From Ciona intestinalis (Eukaryota; Chordata; Ascidiacea; Phlebobranchia; Cionidae), in NCBI RefSeq assembly GCF_000224145.3, contig NC_020179.2:2620125-2684124 (forward strand): a DNA stretch of 64,000 bases, written 5' to 3'. This document shows positions 34,101 through 43,184 of the stretch, one piece after another. Every line of letters starts with the position of its first letter. Within the stretch, counting starts at the first letter, position 1. The translations under genes were made by a program, and so were the position numbers. The notes beneath the pieces are model-generated. The model worked only from the letters and a program-made list of their open reading frames with translations, was not told the origin of the DNA and ran no database searches.

Positions 34101-37100
34101 TTAATCATTCATTGAAAACGTGATTCATTTTCACTATAAATCTATGGGTGTAACGTAGCATGGCATTTTTTATAAATAACTTGTTATCTGTATTGGACAT
34201 ACCACATGGTAAAGAATTGCCACATAATGCCCTTAGGGTACGTATAGATATTTCGTAAACTTAACTACTACAGTACACATTGTATTTTAAGGTTAAAAAG
34301 TAAAATTGGGTGGAACTCAATGTAACTTGTAATTTTATTGTCTTGTTGTTATTTATTACTCAGGGTTTTGTTGGGTGTTTATTTTCTTCCCTACCAATAA
34401 ACTGGTCTGTCAGCTTTTCCTCAAATCAAATAAAGCCTGAGGGCTCTTTCTTAATTTTGAGATTGTCTTACTACTGAGAAGTCAGTCACATTAGATTTGT
34501 AGTAGTTTAAGATGTATCTAGCTTCTGTGTAAAAGATGGTTTTAGTTGTGAGATGGTTTTAAATAAAGGCTGGGTTACATCTTTGGGTAAATTCATTCAG
34601 AGAATGAAAAGGAATTTGCAATCGACTAAACACCAAATGATGAAAGTAGACTGGAGAAGTATTATTTTCTTTGTAATGGTGTTTCTACTGCTGAGGTATA
34701 TGATGATCAAAAGGCAAGAAAACAGTGTTGACGTGTTTGATGCATACCAAGACTATGCACCTGCAATTGCAAGGTCTAACAAATTAACTGCAAAGCAAAA
34801 AGTTGCATCAGTTGTCCAGCAGGGTAGCAGCCAACATGAAGAGATAAAATATGGGCAGGCTAAAACGGAAGCAGCTCCAACTGTAGTGAAAGTACCAACA
34901 ACTAAAGCTGTTTTAGATTCAAAATACGACAAGTATAAACACTTTAAATGTAACCTGAAGCCTCCAGTAAAAAGGAAACACGTTGAACCATTAATTAAAC
35001 TCGACAAAACCAAATTCTTGTTTCCCTTGTTGGTGAATGGTCCAAACAACCAAATTCTTGGTCTTAGAGATTCAATTTACTTGGCTATAAAGTTAAACAG
35101 GACTCTTATCATACCATACTTTATAAAACACAAGACTGACAGCTCTGGTGCCTTTGATCAGGTCCCAGCAGAGGCGAGAATGGATGTAGATGAGTTGAAA
35201 GTCCTCATTCCTACAGTTCCACATGCTCAACTGCAACAAGTATGCAGGAATAAAGTGGATTCTGTATTTCTGTCAGAAGTATCGAAAAACATGCACGCAG
35301 CGCTGCCTTATGAAAGAATTTCCAAGCTAGCAGGTCTTAATGTTGATAAACCAAAGGATTCAAGCCCAGGAGTTGAAATGCTGCCTCGGAATGAACATGA
35401 TTTAATCATAAAACTCAATGATATCAATGTACCGAAGTTACGAAACATGTACAAGTCAAATGGCAGGTGCGCTGTGTACGTTCATCCTTTTAGAACCGTA
35501 GGAGCTCATGAGTCCTCTCCAAAGATGAGGGAAGCCAAAATAATTCTGGAGGATTATGAGAAAAACAACATCCGGACACAGTATGATCAAAAAGATGAGG
35601 AGCTTGTGTATTCGCTTGGATTCATGAGCACAGGCCACCCTCAGTTTGTTAAACAGATTGCTGACGAGTTTCGTAATAAAGTCATGCATGATGCGTCTGT
35701 TCTTGCAGTCCATTACAGATTTGATCCAAATGACTGGATGATAAGATGTGCTAAACCATCTGGCAATACTGTTGAAATTAACAAGATGTGCCAGCAACTT
35801 GACAAAATCAAACCAATTGATATTGCCAATGGACTTTTTGCTTATATAAATGGTTTAAGCAGAGGTAAGACTGTTCAGGTGCAAGCTATTTATTTTGCTG
35901 CGCCATTGACACTTTCGAACTTAATATCTGAAGTTAGAGTTTTGTTTGATAAGAATGTTGCAAAGAATTATGGCACTAAGATACCGATATTCACATATGT
36001 GGACTTGGAGAAATTCCTGGGGAAATACATCAACTGTCAGCATGTTGGGAACAATTTTGAGGACGTTTTGTCACTCGTGGAGATGGAAATTTGTTTAAAG
36101 TCAATTTCTTTTATTTCATCACAATCCTCTTCATGGTCTAATATTGTGATGCGACATAGAGTTGCAAACAAAGTTATGAAACATGATTCACATACACTTA
36201 TGGTCGTATGGGAAGCTTATTTAGAGAGAACAAAAGGAAATAGTTAACTGTGCTATTTTGAGGTGTATGACTTTCATTATTTAAAACAAATTGTTGATAC
36301 TTGTTAAATTAAGATTTATTTGGTATTTTTGATATTGGTATTATACAAACATGATTTATGAAATTCCAAAACTGCCCTAAACCCAAGGTCTCTGGTTTTC
36401 GTTGTCATAGGACCTCTGCATATGAAACAGAATACCTTTAAAGAAAATATTGTTTAATTAATTTAATTTGTACCTCGTCCTAAGAGCTGATGTTCAAATT
36501 CAAACAAAGGACTTATTATATTAGTTGTGTGTTATTAGGTTTAGGTTGTATTGTTATTTGTTAATGTTATTAAATTCTCTATTGTTTAGCAGCCATTATA
36601 TTAATATCCTGCTCAATGTATTTATATGTGTCTCATATCCAATGACTCTATTTAATTGGTTACAGTTAAAACATAAACAATTGTTCAATGTTTTTGTGTT
36701 TACCATAAATTGTGCTCACAGAAATCAACATAACATTTATTACATTCAAAACAGAGAATTGTGTTTCTTTATTTCCTGCATGCCCTCAGTTGTATTAGTT
36801 TTTGTTCACACTTTATTTATATTTTAGTCCACATGTAATATAGTAGGCTTCAAAATCAGGTTGATATGTCATTGCTTTACTTTCAACTTATGATTTAAAC
36901 TGCCCTCATACCAAATGCCAAGGTGAGTCAAACTTGCTTATTATAGTCAACCTAGTGTTGTATGGTTGCCACATTTGAATCTTACAGATGCCATGGTCAT
37001 TGCTCTATAAACCGGTAGTGTTCTACTAAACATAATTCTCAATTTTGCCAACCTATAGTAGATAGGTAATGTAAAATAAAGATATTTTATAACTTTGTTT

Positions 37101-40100
37101 TAAAATTGATTCAATATTTATATTATAGTTTCACAACTCAGTGTATGTTTGGTTTTGTAGCAGTTATCTAAAATAACATTTGATATATTTTGCGGTTATT
37201 TCATATTCTTATTACGCCATAGTAAAATGAGTATGGTATACTTTTAAATTTAATCCCTTCCAAAGGAAATACTATATATATTCCCTAATTTTGATTGTTT
37301 CTCTGAATGCTATATTGGTTATTGGCAATACCTTGGATTATTTTGTTCAAAATTTATATGTGTCAGAAAAAAATATTTTCGCTGAGTGATATTGAAGTTT
37401 CCTAAACAGAACCGAAACTTATTGATGTAGTTATTTAATATTAGGCAGAACCAAAATAACGTGTTTTGTATCTTAACTTGTAAAGGTCAATTGATCAACA
37501 GATTACTTGAATTGAAGTAATTTTCACTTCATATGACTACTTTGTTTGATCAATGTTGAATAACAAACTGTTTTTTCTTCTCTACTACCGGTGCTGAGCT
37601 GTTATTGGTCTTTGTGCTTCATTTAATGACTTCCTGTATGTGGTTTGCCTGCATACAGACACACTGTTGTGTGGAGAGTTTTGTATTAAATTTTCGCAAC
37701 ATGATGCAGTGTAGATACGACAATGCTTAAGAAACCATACAAGGTATATCAGCCAGGCTTTTCAAAGATTCCCAAGTCAGCAGACGGTAAACAAGACACT
37801 GAGAATGACTCATCAATTCTTTCTGTGCAGAGAAAGCTCCCAATAGTTGAAAACCGTCGGCGTTCACGAGAAAATTGGAAAATTTGTCAGCAGAGCCGAC
37901 AAAAGTATGAGTTAAACATTTCTTCAGAGGGACTTGAACTTGGCACCCCTGGGTATTACAGAACACGAGGGGACAGCGTTTGCAGCCCTTTGCATTCACT
38001 TTCAATCACCGAACCCAACAATAAACCAAAGCCTGTTGATATCATCAGTAAATTAGACGCATCTCCAAAACAGGGCAGTGGTCTTGATGAATCTGAAGAT
38101 GTTAAAGGATTACCAGTTTTATCAATCTTAGATGAAGAAGACAGAAAATCTATGTTGTTAGATTTAGTAATCAAGGAAGAAAACGAAGATCCATGTCTGC
38201 CTGTCCTAGACTCCTTACCAGATTTTCAAAAAGACTTTTCCCACTTTGGAGTTGAAAATCATGTTATAACTCGTCCAAATCGTGTTCTTGAAGCAGCCAA
38301 TTCAACACCCACTACACCTGTGCATTTAAGAAACAGATCTTCACTGCCATACAAACCTAAGACATTGACTTTACCCCCTAGAGCAAGCCTGGCTGACTTT
38401 GAGCAGAAAACTTCCAGTTCAAAGTTCAAATTTCGAAAAAGTTTGTTTCGAAAGTCAAAAAAGCTAAACGTATTTTCAAGGGTATGAGTTTAATTTTTTT
38501 AAAAATGTAGGGACAGCAGAGACAGATTGAACTTAATGGTTGTAATTTTAACTGATTAATGCAGTGTGGGTAGTCGTGCCCACCTGCCACCCCAGGTTTG
38601 GTGCCCATGAATTTAAGTTTTAAATGTTCTTGTGTCTCAGAAAGGCTCTGGTTGAATTTTTTGTTGTTGGAAAGTATCAAGTTGCAGAATATGAGTGTTA
38701 TCTTTAAAAGTTGTGACAAGTTTTATTAGCTTTTACTTTGCTTTTACTTTATTTTGTTTTGCACAAAGTTTTATGTTTATTGTGAAACTTTCGGATGGTT
38801 ATATATTTCATGGGGCAAGTTTCTCTATGGCTAAAGGGATTTTATTACATGACAAGTACTTAGTGTTAGGTCACAAATATTTATTTTATTATTAATATTT
38901 TATCACAATTATTTAATTACTTCCACAAAAAATTTATTATTAGGCCGACAAAACCACAAGTACTTGTTGTTACATCACGGGAAGGGGGGGGGGTTTTATT
39001 TTATCAGTATACTATTACATCACAAGTACTTATTGTTACATCCCAATCTACAGAACCAGGTTGAACCACTGGAACACGAATATTTATCGCAGAGGAACAG
39101 CAGAGATCGAGATGAAGATGATGAAGATGATCATAAGAAGAAGAAAGATAAGAAGAAGAAATCGAAAGCTCGTGAGTATCTATGTATAATGTATTACCTT
39201 ATTATGCATCAATTACCATTAAAGCCCTTGTTGCCTACCTTTTTAAAGCTACAGGCTTCAAAATCTGATAAGGTCCTTGGTAGCACTCTGTTTGTTTGGT
39301 TAATGAGCCAATTCTGGCCTAAATCTCAGGTCCCATTGTGTGTCATGCTGCATGAACCTACCCATGTAGAATAGAAGAATCTCTATTTCAGTGGACATTA
39401 TGTAAAATATCATTTCAGTTTAGGCATTTTTATTCAAATAAGTTTTATGATACCTAAAAATACTTGACTGGTATTAGCTGGACGTGATGTACATTAAAAT
39501 GTCATATTATGTTTCATTTCTATACGTTTTTATAATATTTCTACGTTGCAGCCTCGAGACATGGCTCTGATGCGAAAAATTCTGACAAAGTTCGAAGTAA
39601 ATTGAGAAAGTTCATCAATAGGAGGCCAACCATGGAAAGTTTACAAGAGAGAGGAATTATCAAAGGTAGAATGTCTTTTATATATATGTGTGAGGTCCTA
39701 CACTGTGTCACATCATGGGACCTTCAGATTTAGGCCTTGTTAAAGCAATTCCCATTAAAGGGGCATACCAACGAAATAGATATGCTCAAACGTAATCTAA
39801 AGATATGCTTAAATGTAATGTAAAAAGCGTTCATTATCCAAACCCGAAATGAAATTTTATTTTTCTTTAGTAGTTTAGAAACTAGAAAAGGTCAAAGTTC
39901 AGTGTCTTTTTTTCTAATGGGAAATCCCATGCATTGTCAAAACAGATGATTTTTTTACTCCAGCAGGTTTTTTCACACAGCTATTTTAAAAGCTGTGTTT
40001 TTTTAGAAAAACTTTGATGATATATTTAGGTCACATTTGGGCATCTCTATTCATATACAAATTTTTATTTTTCGTTTGTATGCCCCTTTAAGTGTTGTCC

Positions 40101-43100
40101 CAAAGACAGATATGCTGTCAATACTGTCGTAAACCATTTAGGAGACTATTCAAAGTAGGTCTCTAGTTTTATTCCAATTAACTTAGGTAAGCTGTAACAC
40201 ATTTAAGTAATAATTAATATAACATAGTTCACAGTTAATGCAACATAGTTCACGATATATAAAACACAACATACTCCGACCATGCGCTGCTTAGAATGAA
40301 AGGTCAGACGAGACGAATTAAAGTCGGATGACGTAGGAAGAAGGCACAGCGATATAGAAATAATATAATAACACCACAAATACTATTAGTATTAAGCATT
40401 GAAGACAGTATTCTTTAATTACATAGTAAATTCTTTGATTACACATTACATTGAACACAGTATCCTTTGAGAACACAATGCTCTTTGATGCAAGTGACTA
40501 ACCACTGAGCCACAGCACCAAACTTACTATATTACTTTACTTTGTATAGAAACTGTCTTTGGTTGCCCTTTGGAAAAATTGTGCGAAAAAGAGCAAACTC
40601 ATATTCCAAACTTCATTAAGTTATGTGTGGCAGAGGTGGAAAGAAGGGGTAAGTCAACTTGTATTTTCTCACTACTATTGGTTTCAGATTGAAAAACATG
40701 CCCCAGGCAAGACAGAATATTTATATAGTAGGATGGGGAGAGACGGGACACCTTTAGCACATTATATCCAAATATCCTGATCGTGTTTTAAACAATTAAC
40801 ACCGATCTATGGGGCTCGTGAGGATACGGTTTTATATTTATTTGAATTTTCCTTGTTTACTACCAAATGTGACGAGAAAATAGAATGATAAAGTGTCCCA
40901 TCTTTCCCCACCCTACTATACACCTCATATATACTGCTGATAGTACTATGTTTTATACATTTGTGGCATCATAGTTATGTGCATTTCATGAACCAATACC
41001 CACTTAACTACTTACAGTATACCTTGTATTTAAATTCATATACTCCCAGGTTTAGAAGTTGATGGGATATACAGAGTAAGTGGAAACCTCTCTCATGTGC
41101 AGAAGTTGAGATACATGATCGACAGAGGTAAGATACAAGTACCAGTTATATCTGGAGTAATGCGCCATCTTGCACCTACACTGTAGGTCTCTGGCATGCT
41201 TTAGAAACTTACCCATACAAAATAAAAAAGACTTATTAAATAGATTTTTTTCAAAATTGTTTTTGTAATTTATTAATAGTAAATAAGTAAATGTAAACTA
41301 ATATAAGTCACCATATGAAGTAATAATCATTATAGCGCATGTAACAAATATTCCAAACACAACTTATTGTCATGTAAGAATCAATCATACCAACTAGATT
41401 TATGTGCATGGTATAATGACTCAATGAAACATTATGACGTAGTTTCAGTTGCTTCCTACAATATAAATGTGTTTATATTTAAGCCAATGAGTTATGATTG
41501 TCTCAACTCTGGCGTCTTAACTTTACTCCAACTTACGCCACTGTCGTCACATTACGTAATACCATTATTTTGTCATAATACTGTTTCCTGTCACATGATT
41601 ACATAATCCACACACTATGGTTTTTGACACCTAATATGGGGATGTGGAACTTACCTAGTAACCTATTGGCACAACAATACCTCATTGTTACATCACAGAT
41701 GAGCCAGTGAACCTCAGTGAACCTGAATGGGAAGATATTCATTTGGTGACCGGTGCACTTAAAATGTTCCTAAGAGAACTACCTGAGCCTGTGATCCCGT
41801 TTGCTTTTTTCGATAAATTTGTGACAGCCTGCAGTAAGTATTTATGGCTGTTATCTTTACTGACTATCTGCATTATTGTTCATGCTAGAACTATTTCCTA
41901 ACAATGGCTCAATATAAAATTTTTGTTTGAGAAGGTGTAACAATTTGTTTCTTTATAAACATTTTTGATCCAATGGTTTTCAATAATTAACATATGAGCA
42001 TGTAATATAACTACCAATTCTCTTGAATGTTTGTATCATTGATCAAAGCATTCAGAAGCTTTGTTATTGTAAACTAAGGCCATAATATACATACTTTCTG
42101 CCTCAGCTATATGAGTTAAAAGGAAACATAAGTTTCAATAACTTATCAGTGGGTTTCAAAAATAACAGTATAGTTATGTAAGGTTGTACCCACCCACTGG
42201 TGCTAGTTAGTTCCTGGTTATGTGTATTTTTACAACATCACTCAGACTGACGTAGCAGTATAGTAGGTTGGGTAAGATGGACATTGTAACACATAATATA
42301 TCATATTTCCTAAGGTTTCTAACCAGTGCAAGATGTAAGGTTACAGTTATATAATTCTGTAAATATGCCTTATTTACTGGGACAGTAAAAGGGAACGGAT
42401 CATATTACCCCAACCTTTCTGTAATTATACTTTGTTTACTGGGACGATAAAAGAGAATGAACCATCCCACTCCAATCTACTATACTTCATGTAGAGCAGT
42501 ATTTATTAGTTGTTTTTTTACAGAAATGCAGGACCAACCACAAAGACTAAAATCAACCAAAGCATTAGTGCAAGCACTGCCAGCTGTAAACCGTGAAACA
42601 CTGACGTATCTGATGCAGCACTTTCGCAGGTGAATACATTAATTGTGTATAACACTTAGGTGCATAAATCATTTGTATAAATTTGAATATTAAAATATTT
42701 TTCTTGCATAGATGTACGCCTGTACTTTGTATATTAAGAACAAAGTTCTAAGGTAATATTGGTCACATTGTACGTGGATTTTACCAGATTTTTACCCAAA
42801 TCCCTAAAGTTTATACACTTTTAGTACTGCGTGATTGGACGAAACACCCAAAGGCATACCGGATGGTGTTTTGCCATATGGCAAATGAAACGTCTGTACT
42901 TTAAGATAAAAATTGCCAAAAAAATTTTTTGACCTTGTTTACTCTTTACTCAATAGTAATGATGTTTAATCTTTTTTTACAGAGTCGTTGAAAGAAGTTC
43001 ACAAAACCGAATGCAAATTCAGAATATTGCAATAGTGTTTGGGCCTACACTGCTACTTAAACCACCTGAAGATTCACAATCTAGGCCAGATTCTGGTGGC

Positions 43101-43184
43101 AGCAGCATGGCTATATATATGGCTTTCCAGAACCAAATAATTGATTATATGCTAAGCGGTTTTGAAAGTATTTTTTTGAAATGA
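19133..43184 (+). CDS. ARHGAP12/27: Rho GTPase-activating protein, SH3-WW-PH-RhoGAP (1098 aa, 26 exons)
   Basis: Exons: 19133-19292, 20564-20645, 20945-21100, 21497-21596, 22671-22760, 23757-23838, 24928-25064, 25508-25639, 26044-26141, 26377-26779, 27334-27417, 27646-28041, 28535-28588, 29242-29295, 30106-30246, 30643-30744, 31478-31576, 33167-33209, 33328-33359, 39054-39171, 39552-39665, 40550-40648, 41050-41127, 41699-41833, 42524-42629, 42983-43184. All phases agree; 3297 nt. SH3 is ~12-72 (ALYDY-type VLYDYK, WWQV, IYVPAAYI). WW-like repeats are ~274-302 (second Trp missing), ~459-481 and ~481-508 (GKPYYFNEYTRQTVWELPQ). PH is ~681-790. RhoGAP is ~880-1098 with the arginine finger in GIYRVSGN (R934), FLRELPEPVIPF and NIAIVFGPTLL. 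It stimulates GTP hydrolysis by Rho-family GTPases, probably at membranes through the PH domain. The 24928 acceptor and the start codon (AGATGG context) are the least certain points. The chordate ARHGAP9/12/15/27 group is the match. Which paralog cannot be told. Confidence 0.9.
19434..19615. repeat. Foldback with CTAACC-like simple repeat core
   Basis: A degenerate run of CTAACCACTAACTACTAACC units (19475-19560) is flanked by GCTAGTAAAGAATCTTC and, inverted, GAAGATTC-like GGAGGATTCTTCACTAGTG. It lies in RhoGAP intron 1. The core resembles telomere repeats only loosely. Confidence 0.55.
21783..21885 (+). promoter_or_regulatory. GC-rich intronic block with E2F-like and CRE motifs
   Basis: Within 90 bp lie TTTTCGCGCC (21797), a palindromic CRE TGACGTCA (21812), TTTTGGCGCG (21827) and TTTCGCGC (21875). 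The first, third and fourth fit the E2F consensus TTTSSCGC. The block is sharply GC-richer than the rest of RhoGAP intron 4. It could be an internal promoter or enhancer, or the edge of a mobile element. Confidence 0.4.
22014..22305 (+). repeat. Unclassified dispersed repeat, copy 3 (runs into N gap)
   Basis: Same order of blocks as 11063 and the inverse of 16268, extending to GGTATAAACACCG just before the N run. Confidence 0.75.
22545..22572. repeat. Poly-T tract
   Basis: About 25 consecutive T in RhoGAP intron 4. Confidence 0.9.
22876..23322. mobile_element. hAT-type MITE, 447 bp, 8-bp target duplication
   Basis: Perfect 21-bp terminal inverted repeats beginning TAGGGATGCACATTACAGAA. The 8-bp TACGGGAC is present at both edges (22868-22875 and 23323-23330). 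An 8-bp duplication and TAGGGATGCA termini are characteristic of hAT non-autonomous elements. The interior has no transposase frame. A decayed relative lies at 47273-47455. Confidence 0.9.
23881..24076 (-). mobile_element. Cimi-type MITE in RhoGAP intron
   Basis: TATAGTAGGGACGGGGAAGC left end, GTTGTCCCATCTTCCCCCAT right end. Confidence 0.85.
24587..24815. repeat. Tandem repeat, ~65-bp unit, 3-4 copies
   Basis: The pair TTTTAAAAACTGT and CTATAAGTGATTTTATT-like recurs at about 24605, 24665, 24725 and 24790 within RhoGAP intron 6, with many substitutions. Confidence 0.65.
26850..27002. repeat. Short tandem duplications derived from a MITE terminus
   Basis: GGGGTAAGATGGT and GAAGATAGGGTAAGATGG alternate at least three times in RhoGAP intron 10. 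The unit resembles the GGTTGGGGTAAGATGG terminus of the MITE variant at 29765. Confidence 0.75.
28770..28795. repeat. TA microsatellite
   Basis: (TA)12-13 in RhoGAP intron 13. Shorter runs lie at 20438, 29510 and 29581. Confidence 0.9.
29765..29945 (+). mobile_element. MITE, GGGGTAAGATGG variant
   Basis: TATAGTAGGTTGGGGTAAGA left end, CATCTTACCCCACAGTACTA right end. Interior diverged but colinear (CCTATTTGGTGATAAACA, TTGTTAATTGTTAAG). Confidence 0.75.
30796..30987 (+). mobile_element. Cimi-type MITE in RhoGAP intron
   Basis: Left end TTATAGTAGGGTGGTATGGG, with a short deletion in the terminus. Right end GTGTCCCATCTTCCCCACCC. Confidence 0.85.
31616..31811 (-). mobile_element. Cimi-type MITE in RhoGAP intron
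   Basis: TACGGTAGGGTGGGGAATAC left end, GTTCCATCTCCCCCACCCTA right end. It begins 40 bp after the exon ending at 31576. Confidence 0.85.
32055..32202. mobile_element. hAT-type MITE, 148 bp, 8-bp target duplication
   Basis: Ends CAGTGACACAGCCAG and CTTGCTGCGCCACTG form a short imperfect inverted repeat of the hAT CAGTGGCGCAGC type. TCTATATC occurs on both sides (32047-32054 and 32203-32210). The interior is T-rich. Confidence 0.85.
32211..33166 (+). other. RhoGAP intron 17, distal part
   Basis: No further exon or recognised repeat. AT-rich. Confidence 0.4.
33594..33740. repeat. Direct duplication, ~70-bp unit, two copies
   Basis: GTACTTTGGTCTTTTCCATT...CTATAGACTT...GTTTCCAG occurs twice in succession in RhoGAP intron 19. 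Confidence 0.85.
34536..34562 (+). promoter_or_regulatory. Upstream ORF overlapping the nested gene's start
   Basis: ATG at 34536, out of frame, opens eight codons that end TAA at 34560-34562, across the main ATG at 34553. A pyrimidine-poor but usable AG at 34544-34545 lies between the two ATGs, so spliced-leader trans-splicing there would remove the upstream ATG. Confidence 0.35.
34553..36247 (+). CDS. Intronless POFUT1-like O-fucosyltransferase nested in a RhoGAP intron (564 aa)
   Basis: A single 565-codon frame with no introns, inside RhoGAP intron 19 on the same strand. Residues 1-35 are basic, 36-50 form a membrane anchor (SIIFFVMVFLLL), and a stem follows to ~150. The catalytic region has GPNNQILGL (163-171), LNRTLIIPYF (181-190), HYRFDPNDW near 387-395 followed by a Cys at 399, and SSSWSNI near the C-terminus. 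These align in order with the 650-aa protein at 8969 and with the POFUT1 motifs LNRTL and HxR-xx-DW. So it is probably a Golgi/ER type II glycosyltransferase using GDP-fucose. The acceptor is unknown. Absence of introns where the paralog has two suggests either retroposition or intron loss or gain. It needs its own promoter within 33360-34552, where I see no clear core element. Confidence 0.83.
   Translation: MVLNKGWVTSLGKFIQRMKRNLQSTKHQMMKVDWRSIIFFVMVFLLLRYMMIKRQENSVDVFDAYQDYAPAIARSNKLTAKQKVASVVQQGSSQHEEIKYGQAKTEAAPTVVKVPTTKAVLDSKYDKYKHFKCNLKPPVKRKHVEPLIKLDKTKFLFPLLVNGPNNQILGLRDSIYLAIKLNRTLIIPYFIKHKTDSSGAFDQVPAEARMDVDELKVLIPTVPHAQLQQVCRNKVDSVFLSEVSKNMHAALPYERISKLAGLNVDKPKDSSPGVEMLPRNEHDLIIKLNDINVPKLRNMYKSNGRCAVYVHPFRTVGAHESSPKMREAKIILEDYEKNNIRTQYDQKDEELVYSLGFMSTGHPQFVKQIADEFRNKVMHDASVLAVHYRFDPNDWMIRCAKPSGNTVEINKMCQQLDKIKPIDIANGLFAYINGLSRGKTVQVQAIYFAAPLTLSNLISEVRVLFDKNVAKNYGTKIPIFTYVDLEKFLGKYINCQHVGNNFEDVLSLVEMEICLKSISFISSQSSSWSNIVMRHRVANKVMKHDSHTLMVVWEAYLERTKGNS
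36248..37700 (+). other. 3' flank of the nested gene and upstream region of the alternative exon
   Basis: No exon recognised. The first AATAAA after the nested gene's stop is at 37075-37080, about 0.83 kb on, so its 3' UTR may be long or use a variant signal. The final few hundred bases should contain the promoter for the exon at 37723. Confidence 0.35.
37701..37730 (+). promoter_or_regulatory. Upstream ORF overlapping the alternative start
   Basis: Two successive ATGs at 37701 and 37704 share a frame that ends TAA at 37728-37730, just past the main ATG at 37723. Confidence 0.4.
37723..38481 (+). CDS. ARHGAP12/27: Probable alternative first coding exon of the RhoGAP gene (253 codons)
   Basis: The frame opens at ATG 37723, with an in-frame TGA upstream at 37702. 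It runs 253 codons to AGG followed by GTATGAG, a usable donor in phase 0. The next downstream RhoGAP exon (39054) begins in phase 0, so the junction is in frame. The product would be about 536 aa: this N-terminus plus the RhoGAP domain, without SH3, WW and PH. The peptide is Ser/Pro/acidic-rich, looks disordered, and ends in a basic stretch (KFKFRKSLFRKSKKL) that could bind membrane or nucleic acid. No known domain is recognised. If not spliced, the frame ends at TGA 38485-38487 as a 254-aa single-exon protein. It cannot be an internal exon of the long form, because no upstream acceptor keeps the frame. Confidence 0.65.
38971..38996. repeat. Poly-G tract
   Basis: Eleven or so consecutive G just upstream of the exon at 39054. 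A similar run is at 33767-33779. Both are slippage-prone and may be sequencing-uncertain. Confidence 0.85.
39759..40087. mobile_element. TTAA-flanked inverted-repeat element, complete (329 bp)
   Basis: TTAA at 39755-39758 and 40088-40091. Left terminus AGGGGCATACCAACGAAA. The right terminus, inverted, is AGGGGCATACAAACGAA. No transposase frame. TTAA duplication is typical of piggyBac-type transposition, so a non-autonomous piggyBac-like element is the best guess. Relatives lie at 7909 and 13683. Confidence 0.8.
40723..40920 (-). mobile_element. Cimi-type MITE in RhoGAP intron
   Basis: TATATAGTAGGATGGGGAGA left end, GTCCCATCTTTCCCCACCCT right end. Confidence 0.9.
42259..42484 (-). mobile_element. 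MITE, GGTAAGATGG variant with internal duplication
   Basis: TATAGTAGGTTGGGTAAGAT left end. The right third (TTTACTGGGAC-GTAAAAG-GAA, then a CCA/ACC terminus) occurs twice in succession before the final CTACTATA. Confidence 0.7.

Noticed and set aside
38964..39053. Upstream extension of the exon at 39054 as a start exon (frame from 38964)
   Set aside because: A good acceptor (TCTACAG) ends at 39053, and the upstream part includes the poly-G run. Phase-0 joining to 33359 or 38481 explains the exon better.
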